A stretch of 64,000 nt of DNA from Thioclava indica (GTDB taxonomy: Bacteria > Pseudomonadota > Alphaproteobacteria > Rhodobacterales > Rhodobacteraceae), in contig NZ_AUNB01000011.1 of the NCBI RefSeq assembly GCF_000714545.1, forward strand, positions 22,356 through 86,355, read 5' to 3'. The notes below the pieces were generated by a model. It was given only the letters and a program-made list of their open reading frames with translations, had not been told where the DNA came from and made no database searches. A program made the translations under genes and the position numbers. This document shows positions 44,982 through 52,610 of the stretch, in pieces; the stretch's first letter is position 1, and each line of letters starts with the position of its first letter.

Positions 44982-45569
44982 ATGAACGACAGCGGTGCGT
45001 CAAGCGAACAGATAAGCCAAGGTTGCGAGCAGACCGACTGGTTGGTGGCCGTGCGCGAGCATCGCGACAAGGCGGCCTTCGGGCGGTTGTATGACCACTT
45101 CACCCCGCGTCTCAAAGGGATGTTGATCCGGTCTGGCATGTCCGGCGCCGCTGCTGAGGATGTGGTGCAGGACGTGATGCTGACGATCTGGCGTAAGGCG
45201 CATCTGTATGACGAGGGGCGGGCGCGGGCCTCGGCATGGATCTACCGGATTGCGCGCAATCGCCAGATTGATGTGATCCGCCGCCGTCCGCGCCCCGTAC
45301 CTGATGAGATGATTGTCGAGGCAGAAAGCCGTGAGGCCCATGACGCGGATGCGATGGTCAGCTTGGAACAAGAGGCCGTGCAATTGCGCGAAGCCCTTGC
45401 AACGCTGCCACAATCGCAACGCGAGATTGTTGAACGCGCCTATGTCGGCGAGTTGACACAGGCGGAAATACGAGAGGCGACCGGCCTTGCCTTGGGAACC
45501 ATTAAGTCACGAATTCGGCTAGCACTGGAGAAGTTACGGCACGAATTGAAAGATCTGAGGGACGAATGA
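44982..45569 (+). CDS. rpoE: ECF sigma factor RpoE (ChrR-controlled, ECF11-like)
   Basis: A 195-residue group IV sigma factor. Region 2 contains AFGRLYDHFTPRLKGMLIRSG and the -10-binding SAWIYRIARNRQIDVIRRR; region 4 contains LPQSQREIVERAYVGELTQ and the recognition helix with GLALGTIKSRIRLALEKLR. In Rhodobacter this sigma directs the response to singlet oxygen. Start 44982 is chosen because GGAAGAG precedes it and because an earlier start would fall upstream of the mapped promoter motif; ATG 44901 is a less likely alternative. It overlaps chrR by 4 nt. Confidence 0.92.
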   Translation: MNDSGASSEQISQGCEQTDWLVAVREHRDKAAFGRLYDHFTPRLKGMLIRSGMSGAAAEDVVQDVMLTIWRKAHLYDEGRARASAWIYRIARNRQIDVIRRRPRPVPDEMIVEAESREAHDADAMVSLEQEAVQLREALATLPQSQREIVERAYVGELTQAEIREATGLALGTIKSRIRLALEKLRHELKDLRDE

Positions 45570-46204
45570 AACAGATTACGCATCATCTGCCAGAGTGGTT
45601 GATCCGGTCTTATGCTGCCGGAAGCCTTGGTCATGCGTTTTCGCTCGTCGTGGCGACGCATGTCAGTCAGTGCGACGAATGCCGCGCGCGGCTTGAGGCC
45701 GAAGAAGCCGCAGGCGGTGTTGTTCTAGAGGGGCTTGAGGCCGTTGATACATCTGACGATCTGCGTGCGCGGGTATTTGACGGGCTTGATGAAGATATCG
45801 CCCCCGAAGCTCCTGCGCCCCAGCGAACCGGCATCTATCCCGGCGCGTTAATTGCCGAGATGGGTTCAGATCAGCCGCGTTGGCGGTCTTTGGGAGGCGG
45901 AATTCGCCAAGCCATCTTGAGCGAGGACAAACAGGGCTCGGCGCGTTTGCTGTATATTCCGCAGGGGATGGCGGTGCCCGATCACACGCATGGTGGCTTG
46001 GAGCTGACCTTGGTATTGCAAGGCTCGTTCCACGACGAGACGGGTGAATTTGGCGTCGGCGATGTCGAAGTGGCCGAGGATGATCTGGATCACACCCCGA
46101 CTGCAGGCATGGGTGAGGCCTGTATTTGTCTTGCTGCGACCGATGCACCGCTGCAATTCAAGGGGCTTTTGCCGCGCCTGTTGCAGCCGATTTTCCGCAT
46201 CTAA
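45566..46204 (+). CDS. chrR: Zinc-binding anti-sigma factor ChrR
   Basis: ChrR sequesters RpoE until singlet oxygen is sensed. The 212-residue protein keeps the metal ligands known from Rhodobacter sphaeroides: His6, His32, Cys36 and Cys39 (THVSQCDEC) in the N-terminal anti-sigma domain. The C-terminal cupin domain carries the second site in PDHTHGGLELTLVLQG (two His and one Glu) plus a later His in EDDLDHTPT. Both domains look functional. Translation is coupled to rpoE through ATGA, and an intrinsic terminator follows. Confidence 0.95.
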   Translation: MKQITHHLPEWLIRSYAAGSLGHAFSLVVATHVSQCDECRARLEAEEAAGGVVLEGLEAVDTSDDLRARVFDGLDEDIAPEAPAPQRTGIYPGALIAEMGSDQPRWRSLGGGIRQAILSEDKQGSARLLYIPQGMAVPDHTHGGLELTLVLQGSFHDETGEFGVGDVEVAEDDLDHTPTAGMGEACICLAATDAPLQFKGLLPRLLQPIFRI

Positions 46205-46234
46205 CGCGGCTGCGCAAATCCACAGTTTTCAAGG

Positions 46235-46271
46235 CCCGCCATGCGTGACAGTCATGGCGGGTCTTTGCATT
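46235..46271 (+). terminator. Intrinsic terminator after chrR
   Basis: A perfect 9-bp stem CCCGCCATG/CATGGCGGG (46235-46243 and 46253-46261) with a 9-nt loop, followed by TCTTTGCATTTT. It ends the rpoE-chrR transcript. Confidence 0.8.
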
Positions 46272-46386
46272 TTCTCCTCGTTTTAGCCCCGAAACAATGG
46301 GTGCGCTTACGCAGATCATCTCGCGCGTTGGCAAGGGGGGCACAAAACGCTTATATGCCTGTCATAACGACCAAAAAGGACACGCC

Positions 46387-47001
46387 GTGGCGATCCATCT
46401 GCATGAGAACGACTTGCCGGACGGGCTTAACCTGGGGCCGGTCGTAGCGATTGATACCGAAACGATGGGGCTTGATCCGCGCCGGGATCGGCTGTGTCTG
46501 GTTCAGCTATCCTCGGGCGACGGCAACGCGCATCTGGTCAAGATCGCCAAGGGCCAGACAGAGGCGCCGCGCCTGTGTGCGATGCTCGCTGATCCACACA
46601 CCGAAAAGCTGTTTCACTTCGCGCGCTTTGATCTGGCCGCTTTGTATCATGCGTTTGGCGTTGTGACGCAGCCGGTGTTTTGCACCAAGATCGCCTCTAA
46701 GATGGTGCGCACGTTCACGGATCGTCATGGTCTAAAAGTGCTACTGCATGAAATCGTAGGAGTTGATATCTCCAAACAGCAACAAAGCTCGGATTGGGGG
46801 GCGGTCACGTTGAGCGCCGCGCAAAAAGACTACGCGGCAAGTGATGTGCTGTATCTTCACAAGCTGCGAGAGGAACTGGAGCGCCGCCTGATCCGCGAAG
46901 ATCGCCGCGCTTTGGCGCAGTCTTGTTTCGATTTTCTGCCTGCGCGTGCGCAGCTTGATTTACTAGGATGGGAGGAACCCAATGACATCTTCCACCACTG
47001 A
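46387..47001 (+). CDS. rnd: RNase D-like 3'-5' exonuclease
   Basis: A 204-residue DEDDy-type 3'-5' exonuclease. The first acidic pair is in AIDTETMGLDPRRDRLCLVQLS, the second in FHFARFDLAAL and the third with tyrosine in DYAASDVLYLHKLREEL. It lacks the C-terminal HRDC domain of long RNase D, so it is the short alphaproteobacterial form; nucleic-acid substrate not defined. Start is a GTG at 46387 preceded by AAAAGGA; longer in-frame starts exist but have no family match. The end overlaps kdsD by 20 nt. Confidence 0.85.
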   Translation: MAIHLHENDLPDGLNLGPVVAIDTETMGLDPRRDRLCLVQLSSGDGNAHLVKIAKGQTEAPRLCAMLADPHTEKLFHFARFDLAALYHAFGVVTQPVFCTKIASKMVRTFTDRHGLKVLLHEIVGVDISKQQQSSDWGAVTLSAAQKDYAASDVLYLHKLREELERRLIREDRRALAQSCFDFLPARAQLDLLGWEEPNDIFHH

Positions 47002-47938
47002 TTATAGCGCCACGGCGCGCCGCGTGATCGCGATTGAAATCGCGGGCATGACGGCATTGGCCGACAGTCTAAATGGCGAATTTTCCCGCGCGGTCGAGAT
47101 GATCCTCGCCACCAAGGGCCGCGTGATCGTCTCGGGTATGGGGAAGTCGGGGCATATCGGGCGCAAGATTGCCGCGACTTTGGCATCGACCGGGACGCCC
47201 GCGCATTTCGTCCACCCCGCCGAGGCAAGCCACGGCGATCTGGGCATGATCACGCAAACCGATCTGGCGCTGGTGCTGTCCAATTCCGGTGAAACGCCTG
47301 AACTGGCCGATCTGATCGCGCATACGCGGCGGTTTTCGATCCCGATGATCGGGGTAGCCAGCCGGCCTGGCTCTACGCTGCTGAAACAGGCCGATCTGGC
47401 GCTGGTGCTGCCTCAAGCCGAAGAGGCCTGCGGCACGGGCGTGGTGCCTACCACCTCGACGACGATGACGCTGGCGCTGGGCGATGCGCTGGCCGTGGCG
47501 CTGATGGAGCATCGCCACTTCACAGCCGAGCATTTCCGCACCTTCCACCCCGGTGGCAAGCTGGGGGCGCGTCTGGCCAAGGTTTCGGACCTGATGCATA
47601 CCGATCTGCCGCTGGTGCCCGAGCCAACACCGATGTCCGAAGCGCTGCTGGTGATGAGCCAGAAGGGCTTTGGCGTGATCGGCGCGATGGATGCGCGGGG
47701 CCACCTGACCGGTATCGTCACCGATGGCGATTTGCGCCGCCATATGAATGGGCTGCTAGAGCACACCGTCGCCGAGGTGATGACCGCCGCGCCGCGCACC
47801 ATCACTCCGGATCAACTGGCCGAGGCCGCCGTGGCGCAGATGAACGAACGCAAAATCACCAGCCTATTCGTCGTCGAGAACGCGCGCCCCGTGGGCTTTA
47901 TCCAGATCCACGATTGCCTGCGCGCCGGGATCGTCTGA
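46982..47938 (+). CDS. kdsD: Arabinose-5-phosphate isomerase (KpsF/GutQ family)
   Basis: KdsD converts ribulose-5-phosphate to arabinose-5-phosphate, the first step towards KDO of lipopolysaccharide. The 318-residue protein has an N-terminal SIS domain (VIVSGMGKSGHIGRKIAATLASTGTPA split over the sugar-binding site; SNSGETPELADLI) and two C-terminal CBS domains from about residue 200. GGAGG precedes the ATG. It opens the kdsD-lptC-lptA-lptB block, the normal LPS-transport arrangement. Confidence 0.95.
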   Translation: MTSSTTDYSATARRVIAIEIAGMTALADSLNGEFSRAVEMILATKGRVIVSGMGKSGHIGRKIAATLASTGTPAHFVHPAEASHGDLGMITQTDLALVLSNSGETPELADLIAHTRRFSIPMIGVASRPGSTLLKQADLALVLPQAEEACGTGVVPTTSTTMTLALGDALAVALMEHRHFTAEHFRTFHPGGKLGARLAKVSDLMHTDLPLVPEPTPMSEALLVMSQKGFGVIGAMDARGHLTGIVTDGDLRRHMNGLLEHTVAEVMTAAPRTITPDQLAEAAVAQMNERKITSLFVVENARPVGFIQIHDCLRAGIV

Positions 47939-48540
47939 TGGAGTATGACAACAGCCATTCGCAACTGGTGGGCTGGGCCAAGATCGTCCTGCCGCTGAGT
48001 GCGCTTGTTCTGTTGTCGACGTTGTTTTTGTTTTCCAACCGGATCGACCCCAGCGCGGCCATTCCCTATGCGCAGGTTGATGTCGAAAAACTTGCGCGCG
48101 AATCTGCGCTGACCCGGCCTGAATTTTCCAGCGTAACGCAGGACGGCGGGACGCTGACCGTGACGGCTGAACAGGCGCGCCCCGAACCCGAAAATGGCGC
48201 TGGCGCATCGGCGCAGCAGTTGATTGCCAAACTGACCGCCAAAGACGGGCTCGTGACCGATCTGAGCGCGAAACAGGGTCGTTTCAACACAGCCGCAGGA
48301 GAGATCACCTTGCAAGGCTCGGTCGCAATGCAGACCTCGCAGGGCTATCATATGACGTCGGATCTGATCGAAATGCAGACCGATCGCAGCAAGATCGTCT
48401 CGCCCGGTCCGATCCAAGGGGACGCGCCGTTTGGCTCGCTTGAGGCAGGTTCTATGACAATGACCGCGCCCAAACCGGGCGGCGATGACGATCTGGTTTT
48501 CAACAAGGGTGTGAAGCTGATATATCAGCCAAAGCAATGA
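47938..48540 (+). CDS. lptC: LPS export system protein LptC
   Basis: LptC is the bitopic inner-membrane protein that hands lipopolysaccharide from the LptBFG extractor to LptA. The 200-residue protein has a single helix near residues 17-33 (IVLPLSALVLLSTLFLF) and a periplasmic beta-jellyroll domain of the YrbK type with TAKDGLVTDLSAKQGRFN. Sequence conservation in this family is low, so the assignment also uses context: it starts at the kdsD stop (TGATG, 1-nt overlap) and lptA follows. Confidence 0.9.
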   Translation: MEYDNSHSQLVGWAKIVLPLSALVLLSTLFLFSNRIDPSAAIPYAQVDVEKLARESALTRPEFSSVTQDGGTLTVTAEQARPEPENGAGASAQQLIAKLTAKDGLVTDLSAKQGRFNTAAGEITLQGSVAMQTSQGYHMTSDLIEMQTDRSKIVSPGPIQGDAPFGSLEAGSMTMTAPKPGGDDDLVFNKGVKLIYQPKQ

Positions 48541-48547
48541 GGGTGTG

Positions 48548-49036
48548 ATGCGAAGCCTTGCGAGTGTTCTAAGCTTGAGTGCGATCCTGCTGATCCCCGC
48601 GATCGCGCAGGCCCAACAGGTGACGTTTGGTGGTATGCGCGCCGATACCAAAGCCCCGGTAGAGGTCACGGCCGATCAGCTTAACGTCAATCAGCAAAGC
48701 GGCAAGGCGGTGTTCAGCGGCAATGTGCTGGTGGGCCAAGGCACGATGCGACTCATGGCCGCGCAGGTCGAGGTGCAATACGCAGAAAACGACCGCACGA
48801 AAATCTCGCAGTTGGTTGCAACTGGCGGCGTCACACTGGTGTCAGAAACCGAGGCCGCCGAGGCCCGGCAGGCTGTCTATGATGTGCCCGCCGGAACCGT
48901 TGTGCTAAGTGGCAACGTGCTGTTGACCCAAGGCGATAACGTGATGTCGGGCAATCGGCTGAACGTTGATCTCAGCACCGGGACAGGGCAGATGGACGGA
49001 CGCGTGCGCACGATCCTCAAGCCCGGAAATCAGTGA
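48548..49036 (+). CDS. lptA: LPS periplasmic bridge protein LptA
   Basis: LptA forms the periplasmic bridge for lipopolysaccharide transport. The 162-residue precursor has a Sec signal peptide (SLSAILLIPAIAQAQQ) and the OstA-like jellyroll with VEVTADQLNVNQQSGKAVFSGNVLVGQG near residues 36-63 (split across two strands). ATG 48548 is preferred over GTG 48545. It lies 7 bp after lptC and overlaps lptB by 1 nt. Confidence 0.92.
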   Translation: MRSLASVLSLSAILLIPAIAQAQQVTFGGMRADTKAPVEVTADQLNVNQQSGKAVFSGNVLVGQGTMRLMAAQVEVQYAENDRTKISQLVATGGVTLVSETEAAEARQAVYDVPAGTVVLSGNVLLTQGDNVMSGNRLNVDLSTGTGQMDGRVRTILKPGNQ

Positions 49037-49812
49037 TGGACGCCCAGACCGAAAATCGCGGCGGGCCGACTCCGGTAATGCAGGACACGGACGGCCTGCA
49101 TGTGCGCGGCTTGCGCAAAAGCTATCGCCGTCGTCCTGTGATTCGCGATGTCTCGCTGGACGTTTCGCGCGGTGAGGTGGTGGCGCTGCTTGGGCCGAAC
49201 GGCTCGGGTAAGACGACATGTTTCTACAATATCGCCGGATTGATCCGCCCCGATGCCGGTCAGGTCATGCTGGATGGGCGCGATGTGACGGGTCTGCCGA
49301 TGTATCGCCGTGCCCGGTTGGGCATTGGCTATTTGCCGCAGGAAGCCTCGATTTTTCGCGGGCTTACGGTTGAGCAGAACATCATGGCGGTGCTGGAAAT
49401 CGCTGTTGCCGACCCGCATGTTCGTCGCGAACGGCTAGAGGAACTGCTGGGCGACTTCTCTATCGGGCATCTGCGTCAGGCCCCCGCGATGGCGCTGTCG
49501 GGTGGTGAGCGGCGGCGCTGTGAAATCGCGCGCTGTCTGGCAGCAGATCCGAAATACCTGCTGCTCGATGAACCCTTCGCGGGCGTCGATCCAATCGCGG
49601 TTTCGGAAATCCGCGCCTTGGTGTCGCAACTGAAAGATCGCGGCATCGGCGTGCTGATCACCGATCATAACGTGCGCGAAACGCTCGAAATTGTCGAACG
49701 CGCCTATATTTTGCATGATGGCAAGGTGCTGATGTCGGGCACGACCGAGGAAGTCGTGCAGGATGAAAATGTGCGCCGGGTCTATCTGGGCCAGAATTTC
49801 CGCATACTTTGA
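49036..49812 (+). CDS. lptB: LPS export ABC transporter ATP-binding protein LptB
   Basis: LptB drives extraction of lipopolysaccharide from the inner membrane with LptFG. The 258-residue ATPase has Walker A GPNGSGKTTCFYNIAGL, the family-specific GYLPQEASIFRGLTVEQN, the signature LSGGERRRCEIARCLA, Walker B YLLLDEPFAGVDP and the switch histidine in ITDHNVRETL. In many proteobacteria rpoN follows; here the next gene is hpf after 266 bp. Confidence 0.96.
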   Translation: MDAQTENRGGPTPVMQDTDGLHVRGLRKSYRRRPVIRDVSLDVSRGEVVALLGPNGSGKTTCFYNIAGLIRPDAGQVMLDGRDVTGLPMYRRARLGIGYLPQEASIFRGLTVEQNIMAVLEIAVADPHVRRERLEELLGDFSIGHLRQAPAMALSGGERRRCEIARCLAADPKYLLLDEPFAGVDPIAVSEIRALVSQLKDRGIGVLITDHNVRETLEIVERAYILHDGKVLMSGTTEEVVQDENVRRVYLGQNFRIL

Positions 49813-50078
49813 TAGCTGCGTGAGCGAACTGTTCAAATCCATCGCAGGTCAACCGTTGACACCCCGCCCGTTCCGTCCCCAAATATACTTACATGCGTGA
49901 TTGTCGCCCCCACCTCCAGCGCACGTCCGCCGAGCCCAACTCGGTTCGCGTCCGCGCTTGGCCAAAGCGTCGCGGTGGTAAGGGTGTGATCTGCATTTTC
50001 CCCAGGGAATTTAACCGGCTCGCAATCTGTCCGTGTCACGGTCAGGCGGCGCGGCCTAATGCGTGAAGGAGAAAATCC
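49813..50078 (+). other. Intergenic region lptB-hpf without rpoN
   Basis: This 266-bp gap sits where rpoN stands in the enteric lptB-rpoN-hpf order. I see no coding frame. It holds a TTGACA at 49856 without a well-spaced -10, a small dyad CCGAG/CTCGG near 49937, and the strong GAAGGAG that serves hpf. Confidence 0.6.
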
Positions 50079-50654
50079 ATGCGGTACCAGATCACTGGCA
50101 AGCAAATCGATATTGGCGAGGCGCTACAGTCTCATGTCAAATCCGAACTGGCCGAGACGATCGACAAATATATGCAGCGGCCGACTGATGCGACGATCAC
50201 CTTCTCAAAGAACGCACATGAATTTATTTGCGAATCGACGGTGCACCTGTCCACGGGCCTGACCGCATCGGCTAAGGGTCACGCGACCGAGATTTACGCA
50301 GCCTTCGATAGCTGCCGCGAGAAAATGGGCAAACAACTGCGCCGCCATAAGCGTCGGCTCAAGGATCATCAACGCGATCGGGTGGAACCGGTTGAATTCG
50401 GGGCGGCAGGGCTGTATGTGCTCGCCGCAGAGCAAGAGGACGAAGCGGGCGAGGCGGCCAATGTCGCACCGGTGATCGTGGCAGAGATGGAGTCGAAGGT
50501 ACCCACTTTGTCAGTCGGTGAGGCAGTGATGCAGATGGAGCTTTCCGACGCGCCGTTGCTTGTCTTCCGGAATGAGAAACATGGCGGGGTCAATGTCGTG
50601 CATCGTCGCGACGACGGCAATATTGGCTGGATCGACCCGCGCAACAGCAAATGA
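50079..50654 (+). CDS. hpf: Ribosome hibernation promoting factor (long form)
   Basis: Long HPF dimerises 70S ribosomes into inactive 100S particles in stationary phase. The 191-residue protein has an N-terminal S30AE domain (MRYQITGKQIDIGEALQS to KMGKQLRRHKRRLKDHQ) and a C-terminal dimerisation domain with PTLSVGEAVMQMELSDAPLLVF and NVVHRRDDGNIGWIDPR. The C-terminal part shows it is the long type. GAAGGAG precedes the ATG. ptsN overlaps its stop. Confidence 0.94.
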   Translation: MRYQITGKQIDIGEALQSHVKSELAETIDKYMQRPTDATITFSKNAHEFICESTVHLSTGLTASAKGHATEIYAAFDSCREKMGKQLRRHKRRLKDHQRDRVEPVEFGAAGLYVLAAEQEDEAGEAANVAPVIVAEMESKVPTLSVGEAVMQMELSDAPLLVFRNEKHGGVNVVHRRDDGNIGWIDPRNSK

Positions 50655-51157
50655 GCGTTTCCCAAACGGGCAGCGCGGAAAAGACGGGTTATATGGATCT
50701 ATCGAGGTTGCTCAAGCCTGGCGCGGTTAAGGTGCTGTCCAATGTGACAAGCAAGAAGCGCCTTTTTCAGGATCTCGGCGATATCGCGTCGACGAGCTAT
50801 GGGCTTGACGCTGCACAGACCGTGGATGCGTTGCAGGAGCGTGAAAGCCTAGGGCCGACGGGTGTCGGTCACGGGGTGGCGCTTCCGCATGCCCGTCTTA
50901 ACGCGCTGGATGAGGTAGTGGGCGTGTTCTTGCGGCTCGAAAAGCCGCTCGATTTCGACGCGGTGGATCGGCTGCCGGTGGATCTGGTCTTTGCGTTGTT
51001 TGCACCCAAGGATTCGGGTGTGGAGCATCTCAAGGCGCTGGCTTTGGTGTCGCGCACGATGCGGGATGCTGAAACCTGCGAAAAGCTGCGCGCCAATTCC
51101 GATCCTTCGGCGCTGCATGCCGTCCTGACCGAGGCGCAGGGCCGTCAAGCTGCCTGA
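50651..51157 (+). CDS. ptsN: PTS IIA-like nitrogen regulatory protein PtsN
   Basis: PtsN (EIIA-Ntr) is the phosphoryl-accepting end of the nitrogen PTS, a regulator of K+ uptake and metabolism. The core has LFQDLGDIASTSYG and the phosphorylated histidine in GVGHGVALPHARL. The first ATG at 50651 overlaps the hpf stop (ATGA) and gives 168 residues; ATG 50693 (MDLSRLLKPG) gives 154, the usual length, and may be the true start. A terminator follows. Confidence 0.93.
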   Translation: MSVSQTGSAEKTGYMDLSRLLKPGAVKVLSNVTSKKRLFQDLGDIASTSYGLDAAQTVDALQERESLGPTGVGHGVALPHARLNALDEVVGVFLRLEKPLDFDAVDRLPVDLVFALFAPKDSGVEHLKALALVSRTMRDAETCEKLRANSDPSALHAVLTEAQGRQAA

Positions 51158-51178
51158 CACTTATTGTCTACCAAAATC

Positions 51179-51206
51179 AAAGCGCGCCTTCCGGGGCGCG
51201 CTTTTT
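51179..51206. terminator. Bidirectional terminator between ptsN and the sulfotransferase gene
   Basis: Arms AGCGCGCC (51181-51188) and GGCGCGCT (51194-51201) flanked by AA and TTTTTC. It follows ptsN on the plus strand and directly follows the stop of the convergent sulfotransferase gene on the minus strand, so it can serve both. Confidence 0.8.
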
Positions 51207-52606
51207 CAGGTCTGCTTCCAGTCGCCAAAACCGAATTGCATGAAGTCGCGCGGATAACATTCCCGCGCCGCCGCCTCGAGATCGGGCGTCCAATAATCGG
51301 TAAGCTTGAGGGCCGCTACATCTGCCTCTGTGGCGTCAAATGCGGGCGCATCTTCAACGCCAACACATTGCGCCAGATAATCCAGATCCAGCGCGATACG
51401 CTCTTCGCGCACCAAAAGATCAGGCAGCGCAAATTGCGCCATGCCTTGCAGCAGCGCCGATTGCGTCGCCCAAAGCGCATTGACCGGTAGGCTTGTCTGA
51501 TTGGCGATATTGGCCTTGAGCCAGCCCATGAATCCGATCAGTGCCTCGGCGTGGCGATCCGCCGCCAGCGTCTGCCCTTCGGCCGGAATCGCCAGCTTGT
51601 AGCTTTTGCGCAGCACGGCGCGGGTCTCAAGCATATTGTCCCATTCCAGCACGGCGGCAAAGGCGAGATGGGCGCGCATCAACGGGTGACGCAGCACGCT
51701 AAAGCTACGATGGCCAGTGTGACGTCGCTTCCATTGGCGCAGGGTCTTTTGCGAAAACCTCTCTTCCAGCCCGCCGATCTTGCCCAGCCACGCCCGGATC
51801 GGTGCGTCCATCGCGGGGCGCATCGGCATATATAATAGCCCCGCCTCTTTGCAGGCGATGAAACCGGGCACGCCGGGGCCGCGGCGGGGTTCGAAATTGG
51901 GCGTGCGTGACAGGTTGAACCGGTCAAGCCGGGCCAGAGACGCCTCCATCCCCGGAAAATTCGACACTTTCGCCTCAAGCGGTTCGGGGTTTTGCACCTT
52001 AAGGCTGTCGGGCATCGCATCAAGCCGCCCGTCAATGCCCAGCCAATCCGCAAGCCCGTTAATTACCTCGACCGATTGCGCATCTTCATAGTCGATATAA
52101 AACGCGGTCTGACCCGATTTTTGCAGCGCGTTCATCAGCGCGATCTGAAAGCCCTGAAACTCCTCAAGATGGGTCTCGAACTCGGCGGCTTCAAAACGCG
52201 CCTTGCCGGGTTTGCGGTGCTTGGCATCGCCCAGTTTCCACTGCCCCGTGGCTTGCGCAATCTTGAGGCTGACATAGCTTTCGATGGGATTGCGGGTCAG
52301 CACGATCTTGGCGCATTTCGGATCGTCCAGAAACTTCGACAGCATCCGCGGGTCGTGGTCGTGGAAATAGCGGCAGCCGTTCAGCCCGTCGCTTTGCTTG
52401 ATCGCCTTCCAGAGCACCATCGGGTCGCTGTCGCGCAAGGTTTGGGTGACGCCCAGCAAGTCCTTGCGGTTGGGGTAGCCGATCAACACCGGATTGAACG
52501 CCTCGCCGTGGCACGTCACACCGGGCAAGGCGTTGAGCGCCGCCTCAAGCAAGTTAGAGCCGGTGCGCATTTCCGCAAATATCACGAATGTTTCGAATTT
52601 TGCCAT
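51206..52606 (-). CDS. Sulfotransferase family protein, apparently two-domain
   Basis: A 466-residue PAPS-dependent sulfotransferase-like protein. The N-terminal half has the 5'-phosphosulfate loop AEMRTGSNLLE (residues 11-21) and the 3'-phosphate motif KIVLTRNPIESYVSLKIA, as in NodH/Stf0-type enzymes. The C-terminal half has a second motif of that kind, FSVLRHPLMRAHLAFAAVL, and ends YPRDFMQFGFGDW, as in sulfotransferase-2 proteins, but with no obvious second phosphosulfate loop. It lies 4 bp after the branching-type glycosyltransferase, so the acceptor is probably the glycan made by that operon. Confidence 0.8.
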   Translation of the reverse strand: MAKFETFVIFAEMRTGSNLLEAALNALPGVTCHGEAFNPVLIGYPNRKDLLGVTQTLRDSDPMVLWKAIKQSDGLNGCRYFHDHDPRMLSKFLDDPKCAKIVLTRNPIESYVSLKIAQATGQWKLGDAKHRKPGKARFEAAEFETHLEEFQGFQIALMNALQKSGQTAFYIDYEDAQSVEVINGLADWLGIDGRLDAMPDSLKVQNPEPLEAKVSNFPGMEASLARLDRFNLSRTPNFEPRRGPGVPGFIACKEAGLLYMPMRPAMDAPIRAWLGKIGGLEERFSQKTLRQWKRRHTGHRSFSVLRHPLMRAHLAFAAVLEWDNMLETRAVLRKSYKLAIPAEGQTLAADRHAEALIGFMGWLKANIANQTSLPVNALWATQSALLQGMAQFALPDLLVREERIALDLDYLAQCVGVEDAPAFDATEADVAALKLTDYWTPDLEAAARECYPRDFMQFGFGDWKQT

Positions 52607-52610
52607 CGGT

